From assembly GCA_030248295.1 (NCBI GenBank), contig JASANH010000601.1:62001-126000 (forward strand): a stretch of DNA of 64,000 nucleotides, in the 5' to 3' direction. Both the position numbers and the translations under genes were made by a program. This DNA comes from Mesodorylaimus sp. YZB2_4 (lineage: Eukaryota; Nematoda; Enoplea; Dorylaimida; Dorylaimidae). The notes under the pieces are model-generated. The model worked only from the letters and a program-made list of their open reading frames with translations, did no database searches and had not been told where the DNA came from. This document shows positions 37,581-48,814 of this stretch, in pieces; positions within the stretch are counted from its first letter, which is position 1; each line of letters starts with the position of its first letter.

Positions 37581-40500
37581 TCATCGGAGCCTAGGACACG
37601 AGCACAGTGTACAGCTCTTTGCACAGTTCAATCTCATCCAGGCTCCATATCGCGAGTCCGTACAATAGCCAATATTGGCATCGTAGCCGCAGTAGACACT
37701 CTTGTCTCGGCACGAGCATTGGCTCGGACGCATGGCTACAAGGAGCCAAACTGGTCACAGCTCCATAAAAGAAGTGGACATGTGCTTACTTCCACAGCAG
37801 TAAATACGATTTAACAGGTCGACATCGGACTGGCTCAATGCTGTTCGCTGCCCCATCACCACACCTGGCGGGATAGGATTCCTGGCTATGATCGTGGGCA
37901 CATTTGTGTTTGATGCACAGGCCTTTAAAGTGAAGTCATGGGTCCTCGAATGTGAGTAGTCTGCTACCTTACCGAAGGATTGTAATGCATGACACTTCCG
38001 TAGGAGTAGGGCGTGCCATACGTGGTGAACGTGTTCATATCGTTGAGAGCGAACGAGTCGAAACAAGATGGCACCACGTTGTCCCAGTTGATTCGCACGT
38101 GCCTGTCCCTATCCAGGCGAGTGTGGTGATGGGCGACTCCGAGAGCGTGCATGGTCTCGTGCAAAATAGTGCCGTAGATCTCAAATCAAAGTCGCAATCA
38201 ATCATGATTTTTTAGGAAGTCATGGAATCGTGTACGGTCCGTAATTCTGTCAAGACTTCTGTCTGAGGAGGCGCCATTCCTTCCTCTTTTCCTTCCACCC
38301 TCAAGAGCATTCAAGGGTGAAGAGACACGCACAAAAACAAAAAACGATAGACCCGTGGGAAGTGCTATCTCTCTAGACAGCCGGGGCTCGACTCGCACTC
38401 AGTAGAAAGAAAAAGTTGGCTTTTTGCATTTGCATTCTTTTGCCATCAAATGCGCCCTGTTTTCGGTCGATGTACGGTTAGCATCACTAGAAGACATACC
38501 CCCTTGCAGTCAAAGTTCAGGTAGACGGTGTTGTCACCAGCCTGCTGACCGATCCAAGCCGCACCACATCTGAAAGCACACCCTCTTTCATGGGCACGAT
38601 TAACAGAAAAGAACATACACGCCAGGACTGTTGGTTGTTTCGTATTCCAAATAGGGGTCGTCAATGGGGAATTGGATTTCTCTGAATGTGATCCTACCGC
38701 CAGTCTTGTTGGTCAGTTCTGACAAGGCCGTTCTAACCAGGTTGCGTTGGGTGGTTGCTGTAAGAAACAGAAGCTCGATGGAGCATTGACAGACTTAAAA
38801 ACCTTCCGCGCTAAAGCTACACTGACGCGGCTGCGATGGTGCAGCGGTTCGGTGTTCCTCTACCAGTATTGCTTGGTAGCGAGCGGCTGGGCTCGTCCTG
38901 GGTTCCATCCCGGTCGGTTTGTGAGCCATAAACCCTCGCCAATCTTGCACGCCGTGGGTGACGATCGCCCGATACCCTAGAGGTGCTCCGAGTGGAGAGA
39001 CGGAAGCCTAGTAAGTCTCGGCCCTCGCGTGGGTGCTCCTATTGGAGCTACGCATACGGACACTGCTGTGTGTGCCCTATGCGTGCCCTCCAATGTGTTA
39101 TCAGGTTTGACTGCTGAAAGGCCTGTTGGCAAAAACGGGGTCACAAAAAATTTAAGAAAATAGTCACATTGGCTATCCCTGGGAAAAGGGTCGGATCAAA
39201 TTAGTACTACGCATGTGAATCGTTTGTTCATATGGAGCTCCATAAATTGCCAGTCTGGAATCTAAAATCCTGAGGCACCTTCCACGTCGTCGTAGAAAAG
39301 GTCCATGAACCACCGTACTCACCCACCAGACCCACAAACCAGTACAACATTGACCTTGGGGCGTAACAGCCAATCGATCACGTGCTACTAGACTAGTCTA
39401 AAACTTGATCTCAAGGTCAGTACTTGTGTCCTCACTTATTGTCAGAGCACCTCTACCTACATGAGGCATCTTGGGCCAGGCGCCGCTCTCCTTATCGTTA
39501 GGTCAGGGTGGATTCGAACCCTAGTGGTGTTCGACTGCCGACAATGTCTGATTGTTTGGCTTTCTCTCTCTTATCTAATCGGTCAATTTACCGATGGCCT
39601 GGGGCCTGATATGAAGCCAGAGAGGGTTTATGATTTTCATTGTCAAACGAGCTCATCGTCATGAACAGTACGGAGCGTCCAAGCACCCCTAGTCAAGCAA
39701 GCAAACTAGACCACAGCGCCACTGCAGCCGCCAATAAACTTACTGATGCCGGAACTAGAGTCGAACAAATACGGAATGGGCATCTTGCTCCAGAGCTGTA
39801 TCTCGAATGACGGGTCTTCGAAGTATATGGCTGATCGACGTCGACGAGTCGAGCCTTGTTGAGCAAGGACCAGACTCGCTTGGAGCTCCTGGATCGTCTT
39901 TTCAAAGGAATTTATTTGCGCATCATTCAGCAGCATATCACCAGCGAATAAACCATCGTCCGAAGGGTCAGCCTGCAAGGCATGTTGGCTTGAAAAATTT
40001 TTGCCTCGACGTAGTGTAAATTAGAACTTGCCAGAGGAGCCTACAGGAGTGACCGCACGCAATCTGCTACTCCCCACTTCTAGGTTATTACCCAGCCACA
40101 TATAAGGACCATTTAGACATAAAATCTGAGAAGCAGCTGCCGTGTCGGCCCTAAGCGAGCTTATGATGGCGGTTCCAGTCCTGAATTGCCCAAAGTGAAC
40201 CAATTTAGGCTAGGGACAGTTACCGTCCCCGCCAAGATACCTGCAAACCAAAACAGTCCCCCAACCTCGAACCCGCTCTATGTCTCGTGTCTGGTCCTGA
40301 CTCATGAGAGGCGGGCCGGTACTCATCGTCAGTTAGGTTCAGATTATCCACTCCTATACTAGGTATATATGTTACGCTTGGATCAGGATACAGTTCCATA
40401 GCTTCTGAGGTTTTTGCAACCTACAGTACGTAAATTCTTCCAATCTGCCCTCCTGGCGTAAAGCTATCTCGCTAGCCTGGTTCTAGTGATCCATGCAGCA

Positions 40501-41360
40501 GGCAGCAAGTGAAAAAGCCGTGCTGTGCAAGGACAAGGGGTAATGTAGAGATTCGTCTCCAATAGGGCCATTGAACCGAGTATGCAGCAGGCCCCTTCCC
40601 CAATGGCCGCCCTGGATGCGCGATGCAATGGCTCCTCTAGTCACTCAGACGTATCACAGAGACACAGGAGCTTACCACTTGAGCAATGTCAAAAAACTCA
40701 TAGTACTTCTGCTTGAGGCCAAAGACCCTGTTAAAACTGGCTTCCGCCAAAGCATCAGCCTCTTGCTTAGATTTGCCCTTTTTCTTTCCTCGACCCTTCT
40801 GCAAGGATTTGGAACGCAACTGCTTAAAGACAGCTCGTCGGTTTGCATCGCCCGGATGTTGTCCCTTGCAGCTTCTGCCCAGGCATTTTTGCTGAAAATA
40901 AAGTCAACAGAGTGCTTGGTGAGGAATTCAAATTTTAGATTTACTTTCAGCTGAGCTTTGGCCTGTTCGGGCAACACGAACATTTGAATAGGCAACGGGT
41001 GGTCTTTGGCGAGGTCATCGATGGGGTCAGGTGGAACCACAATATTCGTGTCAGCGCCATCTGAAGGAAAAGACGCTGGGTTTGGTTGTTGATCTTCAAC
41101 ACCAGCACCACCGGCCACCCTGGGTGGTACCCCTTGCACGATTTCGGGTCTAAATAAGTCGGCGATTGGTGGATTTGTGGTTGGCCGATTGAATTGCTGG
41201 GCTAGGAGACCGGGTGGTATTTTAAAACGGTGTTTTCTAAACAATCGTATTTTATATCTTGATAAGAAAAACCACTCGGGGCTTACATTTCTTTTGAATC
41301 ATCCTTGTCAGCATGAGTGCCTAGAAAAAACAACGCAAGCACTAAAGCGTAGAGAAGCAT
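37581..41360 (-). CDS. Secreted astacin zinc metalloprotease with C-terminal ShKT domain
   Basis: This is a secreted zinc endopeptidase of the astacin (M12A) family. Nine minus-strand exons (41287-41360, 40945-41236, 40676-40891, 39744-39972, 38619-38757, 38500-38569, 37973-38179, 37790-37922, 37581-37735) give 1515 bases, 504 aa. It has a signal peptide (MLLYALVLALFFLGTHA) and a long basic/proline-rich propeptide. FAGD at 203-206 supplies the aspartate switch, and RRRR at 237-240 is a furin-like site. The catalytic domain follows, with HETMHALGVAH (347-357, zinc ligands His347, His351, His357, catalytic Glu348) and the Met-turn SVMHY (402-406). The last exon encodes a six-cysteine ShKT module (about 458-498), as in many nematode astacins. 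The third His is followed by HHTRLDRD, where Glu is usual. Joining 40676 directly to 39972 assumes no exon is missed in the propeptide. The intron 38758-39743 carries a SINE. Confidence 0.9.
38827..39160 (+). mobile_element. SINE family A, internally deleted copy, in an astacin intron
   Basis: The head (GATGGTGCAGCGGTTCGG), the B-box region (GGGTTCCATCCC), CATAAACCCTCGCC, GGTGCTCCGAGTGGAGAGACGG and the tail block CTGCTGTGTGTGCC are all present. The middle lacks about 100 bases compared with the copy at 23531. It ends with AAAAAATTTAAGAAAA. No target duplication is evident, so this is an older copy. Confidence 0.75.
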
Positions 41361-41402
41361 TTTAGAAACCAGAGTTAGCTTCAAGTTTAAAGTACCGCCC
41401 GC

Positions 41403-41993
41403 AAACCTGATCGGTCTGCTTTATGCTGGCTCAATAAGCCACTCCATCTTATTCATTTGGATGACTTTCACGCTGTCATCAAGTGCACGCATTGGTAATT
41501 GTCTGCTGGCCTTTGGACCGATGAATTGAAATTTTCTAGAGCTGGAGTTGATATTTTGTCAGAAGTGCATAGTATCGCCGATGTTATACTGTAGGGGAAT
41601 TAGAAATGAGTTTTTAAAAACTGTTTTCATTTGTAACAAGCGAATTTTTCCGTGTCTGTGTCTGCTCGAGTCAGCTTTCAGTAAAACGTGATGATGAGTC
41701 AGGGCATTTAAAATGAACAGGCATTCTGGTCTGCAGCACGACTATAACCTACTGTATCCAACTTCTGTGCCTGATTTCCCATTGTCAGAATGCTGCCTTA
41801 CATTAGGCACAAAACAGTTGTCACTGGCTGATAAGCGTGCTAAAAAACAAGTGAAAGGCTGCGCCAGAACATGGAATAAAAGCTGGAAAAAATTCTGTGT
41901 TGGTTTTGGATGGCCGCGAGCTTGATCGGTCTACTTTATGGTGGCTCAACAAGCCATCTCACTCACTTGGATGACTTTCACGCTCTCACCACG
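41403..41993 (+). repeat. Direct duplication of about 80 bases, 520 bases apart
   Basis: Bases 41406-41482 (TGATCGGTCTGCTTTATG, GGCTCAATAAGCCA, TTGGATGACTTTCACGCT) recur at 41922-41993 in the same order and orientation with about ten differences. The space between holds no gene. This lies upstream of the astacin start and could be an old tandem duplication or two members of an unrecognised repeat. Confidence 0.65.
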
Positions 41994-42230
41994 GCATTAC
42001 AGGCACTAAGTGAATATCCAGCAGCCCTTTTGGGATCGTGCAGTATGCAGTCAATATTCACATTCTAAGCAACTGCAATTTTAGTATTTACAACTGATAA
42101 CTGTACTCGCGATGTCATCAAACGTCATTGCGATTGGACTTATTATAGGATCCTCGGCACCCGCGCGTTGGAGAGAAAGGTCGTTGGCAAGCCACTGTAG
42201 GTTGACTGTGGCAACTTTGGCTTCATCCAA

Positions 42231-42568
42231 CGGCCGTGGTGGTGCAGCGGTTCGGCATTCGTCACTCCGCGATTGTCTGGACTCGTACTGGGTTCTAGGG
42301 CCGGTTCGATCCCTGGTGATGGAGGTCGGTTTGCGAACCATAAGCCCTCGCTGATCATGCACGCCAGGCCGTGGTGGTGCAGCGGTTCGGCATTCGTCAC
42401 TCCGTAAAGCATTCGTCATTCCGCGAATACCGGGTCCACGAGTACCCTGGTCATGGAGACCGGCTTGCAAACCATAAACCCTCGCTGACCTTGCACGCCA
42501 GACCGTGAGTGACTCAACCGGCACCGGCTATAAGCAAAAACCTGCTTGGGCCTGCAAAAATTTAAAAG
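42231..42568 (+). mobile_element. Two SINE family A heads in tandem
   Basis: A first head (42231-42366) contains the A box TGGTGCAGCGG and a perfect B box GGTTCGATCCC. It breaks at GGCCGTGG, where a second head starts (42367) and runs into a short tail (TGCAAAAATTTAAAAG). A normal copy reads GGCCGTGGGTGACTC at that point, so the join is at an eight-base homology between body and head. This indicates recombination, template switching or nested insertion. Confidence 0.8.
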
Positions 42569-44025
42569 TCTCCGGCTTTATCCTGAGATGCCTGGGGTGA
42601 GGGGTCTTGGATGAATCTCCAAGGACGACCTTGTTTCCGTGCTACGTGTGCTGGTCTCCGTTTGCTGTAGTGGCAGAGCTGTGGCTGATGTTGAAGTATT
42701 GTGCATACATCATCCTCAACAACTGAACTGTCTCGTTGCCAGATGGAACTGGTGCCAGTGTCAAAACCTCTATATCTAAGTCGGCACCCACCAAGTTTAT
42801 ATTTGATTGAAGCATTTTTGTGTGGTTGTGAAAAACAATCTGATTTTTAAAGAAGCATACTATGCTCTATGATCCACAATTGATGCTCAAATAATAAAGG
42901 CACTTAATCGACCTTGTGCAGGACCTTATTCAGGAAAATACGCGGATTATTGAGCACTTGCTGGCGCTTGCGCACTCACATCCGACATGAGCACGTTGTT
43001 TGCCGTCTTTCGAGGAAGTCTGTGTCAAGTCGAAATAATTGTGAGACGTTACCCCCACTTGGTCAACTCCCCCCACCTTGTCTAGTGGGGGGGGGGGGGA
43101 AACGCGGCTATTCAAATTTTGAGCCTTCCTGTGGGGACAAGCACTAATACACGAATCGTCATCACTTATCCCAGAAGATGCCTCAAACACTCCGCGATTT
43201 TGTTGATTCATCACCGAGTGCCATGCTCAAATGCCACGTTGCAATGGAGGCCTGAAAATGTTTGTTTCGCGTTTGCTCCTTGGACACTCCCGCCTGGGCC
43301 AAGGACAACGAAGACGAGCCTAATGTCTCGCAAGGGAGAAAACTGCTCCACCAAAATCTGCAGCTGTCACATCGATGAATTTCAACTGTAACCGTTAGGT
43401 CCCACTGCCTAAACGTGTATCTTCCTTTTTATTGATTTCCATTGTTGGGTCGTTCTACATTTGGGACTTGAACCATGCCTTTATTGGTAGAGAAGCTGGT
43501 CTGATCTTACATACAATCGTATTGCCAACCTGCTTAATATCCCCTCTGAAATATGCCTTTGACTTTGACTTTGACTTTGCAAATATTATTTTTGCAGCCC
43601 AAGTCGTACCTGCACATTAGGGGAAAAATTATCGTGGGGGACAGTAAAATGCCATGGCGAGTCGATCCCTTCCCCCACCAGGCACGGTGGAGGAATCGAC
43701 ATGAGAGTGTTAGAATGCCCACGTGTTGAGGTATAACAGAGGGAAGCTGTTACGTGGCCACAGCCCCTGAGCATCCGTATTACGCTCACCAATAGGTAAA
43801 ATAGCCTCCGCTCAAGTAAACGGGACCACAATAACTTTTCAAAAAATGTCCAAGAATTCCAAGGCTTATTTAGCCAAAGCCTCATTCGCTTGCGATTGGA
43901 AACTTTTCATTTTAGCTCAGCTGTCTGTGATTCCTGACTGCTCGCTTCTGCGGCCTGTTCTGATTATAAGGCCAAACACACTTGTAAAGTACGTCTATTT
44001 ACTAGAACCTCCATTAAAAAAAGAC
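42569..44025. other. Intergenic region with repeat fragments
   Basis: I find no gene. There is a small SINE A body fragment (43009-43032, TCGAGGAAGTCTGTGTCAAG), a 13-base G tract at 43087-43099 and a four-fold TTTGAC microsatellite at about 43557-43580. Open frames are short and unsupported. Confidence 0.5.
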
Positions 44026-44225
44026 TAGACAACAATATCACACGCACAAAACATAAAAACACAGAACACAAGACAGACAAAGTACATAAAACAAAGAACA
44101 CCTCACAAAGACGAAAGCACATCACAAAGAACACAAACACAAAACGAAGATAAGCCACAAAAAATGGAAACACATGACAAAAGACGCAACACAACAAAAA
44201 ACAGGACATACAAAAAACCGAACAC
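44026..44225 (-). repeat. Low-complexity CA/A-rich tract next to a gene 3' end
   Basis: The plus strand is nearly free of T and strongly AC-rich (repeats of ACAAAGAACAC and similar), so the minus-strand transcript is GU/U-rich. It starts within 11 bases of the stop codon of the receptor-like gene on that strand and would form its 3' UTR. GU-rich 3' UTRs can bind CELF-type proteins; that is only a possibility here. Confidence 0.5.
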
Positions 44226-44235
44226 GAAACCCCTT

Positions 44236-47200
44236 CTAACGCCTGCCACCTCGCCCACCCGCCGGACTCCTTCCACGGCCTCCCCGCTCCTTCGACGGAC
44301 TCCTACGACGATCCACCACGCCAGACGACGAACCGTGGCGACGCGCTCTATCTCGGTCACGACTGCGCTCACGCGGCTGCATTCGGTACTCGCTCGGATC
44401 GACTCGCTTTCCCGCTTCATACTCCAACGTGTTCTTCTTTTGCAGCTCGCCTTTCTTGAGCCACTCCTCGGCCGAGAATCGTTTCTTCGGACCGCACGGG
44501 GCCAATAACGCCGCGGGCACACGACGACCGTTCAACGACACGAGCATTCCGCTCTTAAATTTCTCGAACTTGGTCGAGGCCATTTCGTGCTTGTACTGCG
44601 CTGAAATGGGTAAGGTCATCATATCGAGCAAGCACTGACAAAAAACCACACTCACCGCTGATGTTCTCGTCGCTGTCGACGTAGGCCTCCAAGCATAATA
44701 GCACGATGGTGATGTGCTTGAACAACTCCGACTGCTCCAGTCGCCAGGCGCCGAACCGACCTTTGCAGATGATGGCGATGATTTCGTGCAAGTTGAACTC
44801 CTGCTTCATGGCCCACACTTCGATGCCGATGAAAATGGCCGCCACCGTGACGCACTCCGTCTTTCCCGTTTCTTCGTAGACCAACATATTCGGCAGATCC
44901 GGTTGAATTCCATATTCATCCCCGGGACGGTACATGGTCTCACGTCCGGTCAGCAAGGCGTCGACCAGCCTCAACACGGCCCTGCGAAGAGTCAGCAACA
45001 ACGACAAATTGGTGACTTCAACGACGACGACCTGAAAAACTGAGCTGACTCAGACAAAAAAGCACACTCTTTCTCCCACTTACATCACAGACGATTCCAT
45101 TGTACATAATGCACTTGATGTGCACTTTGAGCAGATCGATGGTCGTGTCGAACGGAATATTCTCTTCCACTTCGTACTCGTACGGATCCTTGTGCTGAAA
45201 TCCGCGATTGGTCGTGTCGAACAGCTGCTTGGCCGACTTCTCAGCCCGACGAATTTGCACAACGAGTCCGATCTGAAACAAAGGCTCGTCACTAAACGAA
45301 AGTAGAGACGAAAAAGTGCTTACGTTCTTTTGGACGAGGAAGTCGACGTAGTCGTTTCCATGAAAGTCTCGCAGCCTCGGCTCCTGCGCCAACCAGATTT
45401 TACGATTCGTTCCCGTTTCGATGCAGTTCGCATTCATGACCGCCATGATCCTCTCCTGGGTGTCCCGTCCAAGAGCGTCGTACTTCTTCACCAGCACCTC
45501 GGCCACGTTCTCCTTCAACACCAACTTGTCCTGCTGGGAGTAGCTGTCCGAAATTTCAATCAAATCTCGCCTCGGGTTGACACGCTTGATTGCGGCCTGC
45601 ACGATCTCCTCAATTTCCGAGAGCAGGTTCCTTTGAATCTCGTTGTTGACTCGGCCCATTTTCGGACGGCCTTGTTCTTGATCCTTCTGGCCAGGACGCG
45701 AGCCAAAAACGTAGCGAAGGAAGCGTTTGAAGGCGGCGTAGCCCTTGATCGTCTTGCTGTGCTTCTGTTCTTCGAAGGCCATTATCACCGGATTGCCTCG
45801 TCCATTTTGCGGATCTTCGCGAAGAAACTCGGCCGTGTCTCGCCGGTACAAAAGGGCGTGCATGTCGCGCAGCCTGTCCTCTTTTCGTTCCACTCCGATC
45901 CTCCAAATCGCAACGGCTTTCAGCAGAGCCTGCTCTTCCTCGTCTGAAAAGGAGTAGGATGAAATGAGTGACTATTCCCCCACATTCCCACCAACTCACA
46001 TTGCCTCAACATAACTGCTCGGTTTTCCCTGTCGTCCAAAATCTTGTCGTACACTCGCCAAAAAACGACGTAGCTGATGATCATAATCGGAATGGCGATC
46101 AGACTCGTCAGCCACAGGGCTTTGGCTGAAAAGGAGTCGCTTAGTTCAGGAAATGACTTTTTCTATCGACCTTACCCCAGGATGTCATTCGGTGGTAAAA
46201 GGCGAATATGTCCGTGTCGATGTCGTCGATGATGTCTGCAACAGAAGTGAGTTCGAGGAACGAAAAGGCTTCTGAGAGGCAAACTCACCGATGTCTGCTT
46301 CGTCGAAGATGTACGGGTAAACAGCAAAGCCGTTCATGGACGCTGCATAGGCGTAGACGAAGACGTGGACGCTTATTTCTTTCAGTTTCTCGCCGAAATA
46401 GTACGTCCAATTAACTGTTTCACGAAACACCTGAAAAAGGGTGGTCAGTGCCAGTTTGAATTACAAATTGGGAGGCTTACATCGAGCAAGAAGTTATCCG
46501 ACGCTCGGCGGATTTCGATTCCAAAATAGCGGAAAAAGCCGGGAAGTGGCTTTAATATTTTGAAACTGAGGGTTCGATTTTTCCGAGAAAAAACGATCGA
46601 AGCGAAATCGGAGATGTTGATCGCTGAAAAAGAACAGCCAATTTTGTTTGTATAAGCGAAAGTAGAGTTTCTTACAGAAGACCAGGAGTCGGTGGGGCAG
46701 CAGGGCCCATCGGCCGTCGTTCGTCGTCACATTGCATTGAATTTTTACGTCGTCAAATTTGTAGTCGAAAATCGTGTCCGGAATTGGGGCAACGCCAATT
46801 GTCTCGTTGCATTTGCCGGCCGGCCTGGCTATCGTGGTGCCGCCGATCCGGTTCATTGTGCAGTTAAAACTGGCATTGGCAAACTTGGACTTGGGCGGGA
46901 TGACAATCAGCAAATCGTGTTTTTTGCCCTGGTAGTAACCTCGATGGCGATCGAACGGAAGAATGAAGCCGCCGTACTCAAAGTGTACCGATTTTTTAAC
47001 TGAAACATGGAGGGGGGTTACGGTTTCCAAGAAAAAAGTTGAAATATGTTGTCTTACCATCATGATCACACTGACCGCCAGTTCCGCTGTAAATTGCCTC
47101 AGCGTCTCCATTATTCAAAGTAGAGTCGAGGCAGAGGGTGTCAACTTTACCAGGGCAATATATCTGGCCCGCCTTCTTGGTGCAATAGTCTTCAGGCAGT

Positions 47201-47825
47201 GTCTGGCAGATGGCTTTTTGCAACTCTGTCGAGCCGTTTTTTATGCAAAAGCAGCTTCCGATTTCAACACACGCCTTCACCTTCCGTTTTTCCACTGCAC
47301 ATTGTTCGCAGTCGTCGGGACCTGAAAATGGATACTTGCGCTTACCTAATGAACAAAAAAGTTTCGAAAACCGTTTTTATTAAAAAAAAACCTTTAAAAA
47401 GAAAAAACTGAAGGAAACCGCAAGACTTACAAAGCATGTATTTCAGAAAATAGTAGTCATCTTTCCCGCTTTCGGTTTTCAAAGTGTATTTGCCAAATGA
47501 CGTCGTGTTGGTCAAGTTTAATCGCAAAGCAGCGATTCCGAATTCGCAATTCTTTTCGTCGACGAGTTCGTTGTTTTTGTTTAATAATTTCACGATCTCG
47601 TCACTCGTACAGGTCTCCGTCTTCAATTCGATGTGTCCACCTTCCGAGATGATCTCCGTTTCGAAATTATATTTATCGAAGATTGAAACTTTGACTAAAA
47701 AAAGGCAAACTAAGGAATCAAGAGTTTGAACGATGCCTTTACTTACCCTCCGCATTCACAAAGGCCAATATCAATAGGCCGAATGCCACGAAAAGAATCT
47801 TTTTCTTTTTGTTTCTCTTCTCCAT
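44236..47825 (-). CDS. Receptor-like membrane protein with degenerate tyrosine-phosphatase domain
   Basis: I do not recognise a named orthologue. Twelve minus-strand exons (47747-47825, 47431-47694, 47058-47321, 46676-46999, 46481-46623, 46289-46430, 46176-46235, 46000-46125, 45324-45943, 45084-45272, 44656-45031, 44236-44600) give 2952 bases, 983 aa. A signal peptide precedes an ectodomain with a Cys-rich module (starting CPDDCEQC, about 115-200) and a beta-rich region with Cys pairs and N-glycosylation sites. One membrane helix lies at about 428-447. Residues 620-862 resemble a tyrosine-phosphatase domain: NANCIETG like N-A-N-Y-I-x-G, then IWLAQEP like Y-I-A-x-Q-G-P, DYVDFLVQKN like D-F-W-x-M-V-W, and a C-terminal helix set. 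The place of HCx5R reads VYEETGKTE, so the nucleophilic Cys and the Arg appear lost. The tail is Arg/Ser/Gly-rich and ends GGRR. The gene is paralogous and divergent to 48815-52290. The phosphatase call is by eye. Confidence 0.72.
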
Positions 47826-48814
47826 AATAACTCTTAAATTCAAACTTTTGTTCGGAAGTAAATTAAATAATTTCTCTTTTAAGGTTTAACAGAAAATCTC
47901 AACGATAAATTCAGTCGACTGTTCTCGTTCTTTGTTTTCGAAGATATTGCTCGCACAAGCAACGAAACTATGCTGCGAGCGCACATCTGGGCTGTATGCT
48001 TATGACATTTGCACCGATTGGTGGAGCGCAGGTGCAAAATGGCGCGAACTTTCAAACATGGCTATTGACTATACACCGAGCGGTCATGGTTAATGTTATG
48101 CTGCAGTTCCTGATGGGCGAAGTGCATTACAGTCAGAGCGAGCGACGAGCAGGTGCGCTGCGATGGTGTTAGCACATCTGAAAACTGCTGGAACATCTGA
48201 AAAGCAACCTCTGACGAACTTGAGGCTAGATTTTTTCTACGTAATCAATGGCATGGAAATGGAGCGCCAGATCGAAGGAACGCATAGAGCTTCAGCCTGC
48301 GCGTCGGCTACTATCCCTTTTGTAACTGGTAGCGCTTCTTCGCAGGACGAAGAAGAGTATCTATATCATAAATCTAGACACCAATCGCTGCACATTTTGA
48401 TCAAGGTGAATGATCTGAAGGCCTTTTTTCTTGGACCTGGTTTTTGTCTCAAGTCATTGGGATGTCATTTGCGTTGAGTTTTGGAGCATTCTTGCTCCGT
48501 CCCTCCGATTACCATTCGTCCACGTGTGCTAGTTCTTGCTCGACTCGCAGATGGCTGCACTGCAAACTGTATTGTATGTAAATCTGACAAGTGTTGCTTT
48601 AGAGTTTAGAAAAATCCAGCGGGCACGATGTTGGCGGGCTGGATTTTTACATCAACATCCTTTACAACATCCTCGTCGTGTGCAATCAGTGCTGCTGCTG
48701 ATTGGTGATAGGAGCGTTCGAACGTAGTTTGCATCAGCTCAGAGCATAGAAAAGTACGACTCGAATTTTATCAATTACAGTATTTCGACCGAGTGAAGAG
48801 TTTTGGGCTGGGAA
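47826..48814. promoter_or_regulatory. Bidirectional intergenic region of the receptor-like pair
   Basis: The two start codons face away from each other across 989 bases. No repeat copy is seen. The region must contain both promoters. The arrangement could co-express the pair, as an inference from position only. Confidence 0.5.

Noticed and set aside
39505-39530. Possible tRNA T-arm (GGATTCGAACCCT on the plus strand)
   Set aside because: The reverse complement has a good B box, but no A box lies at a suitable distance.
44164-44508. Thr/Arg-rich plus-strand frame
   Set aside because: It combines the CA-rich tract with the antisense of the Arg/Gly-rich tail.
45330-45947. 205-codon plus-strand frame
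   Set aside because: It is antisense to exon 9 of the receptor-like gene, which has matching splice sites and phases.
48163-48477. 104-codon plus-strand frame in the bidirectional intergenic region
   Set aside because: No family resemblance or splice context; composition is ordinary for noncoding DNA here.
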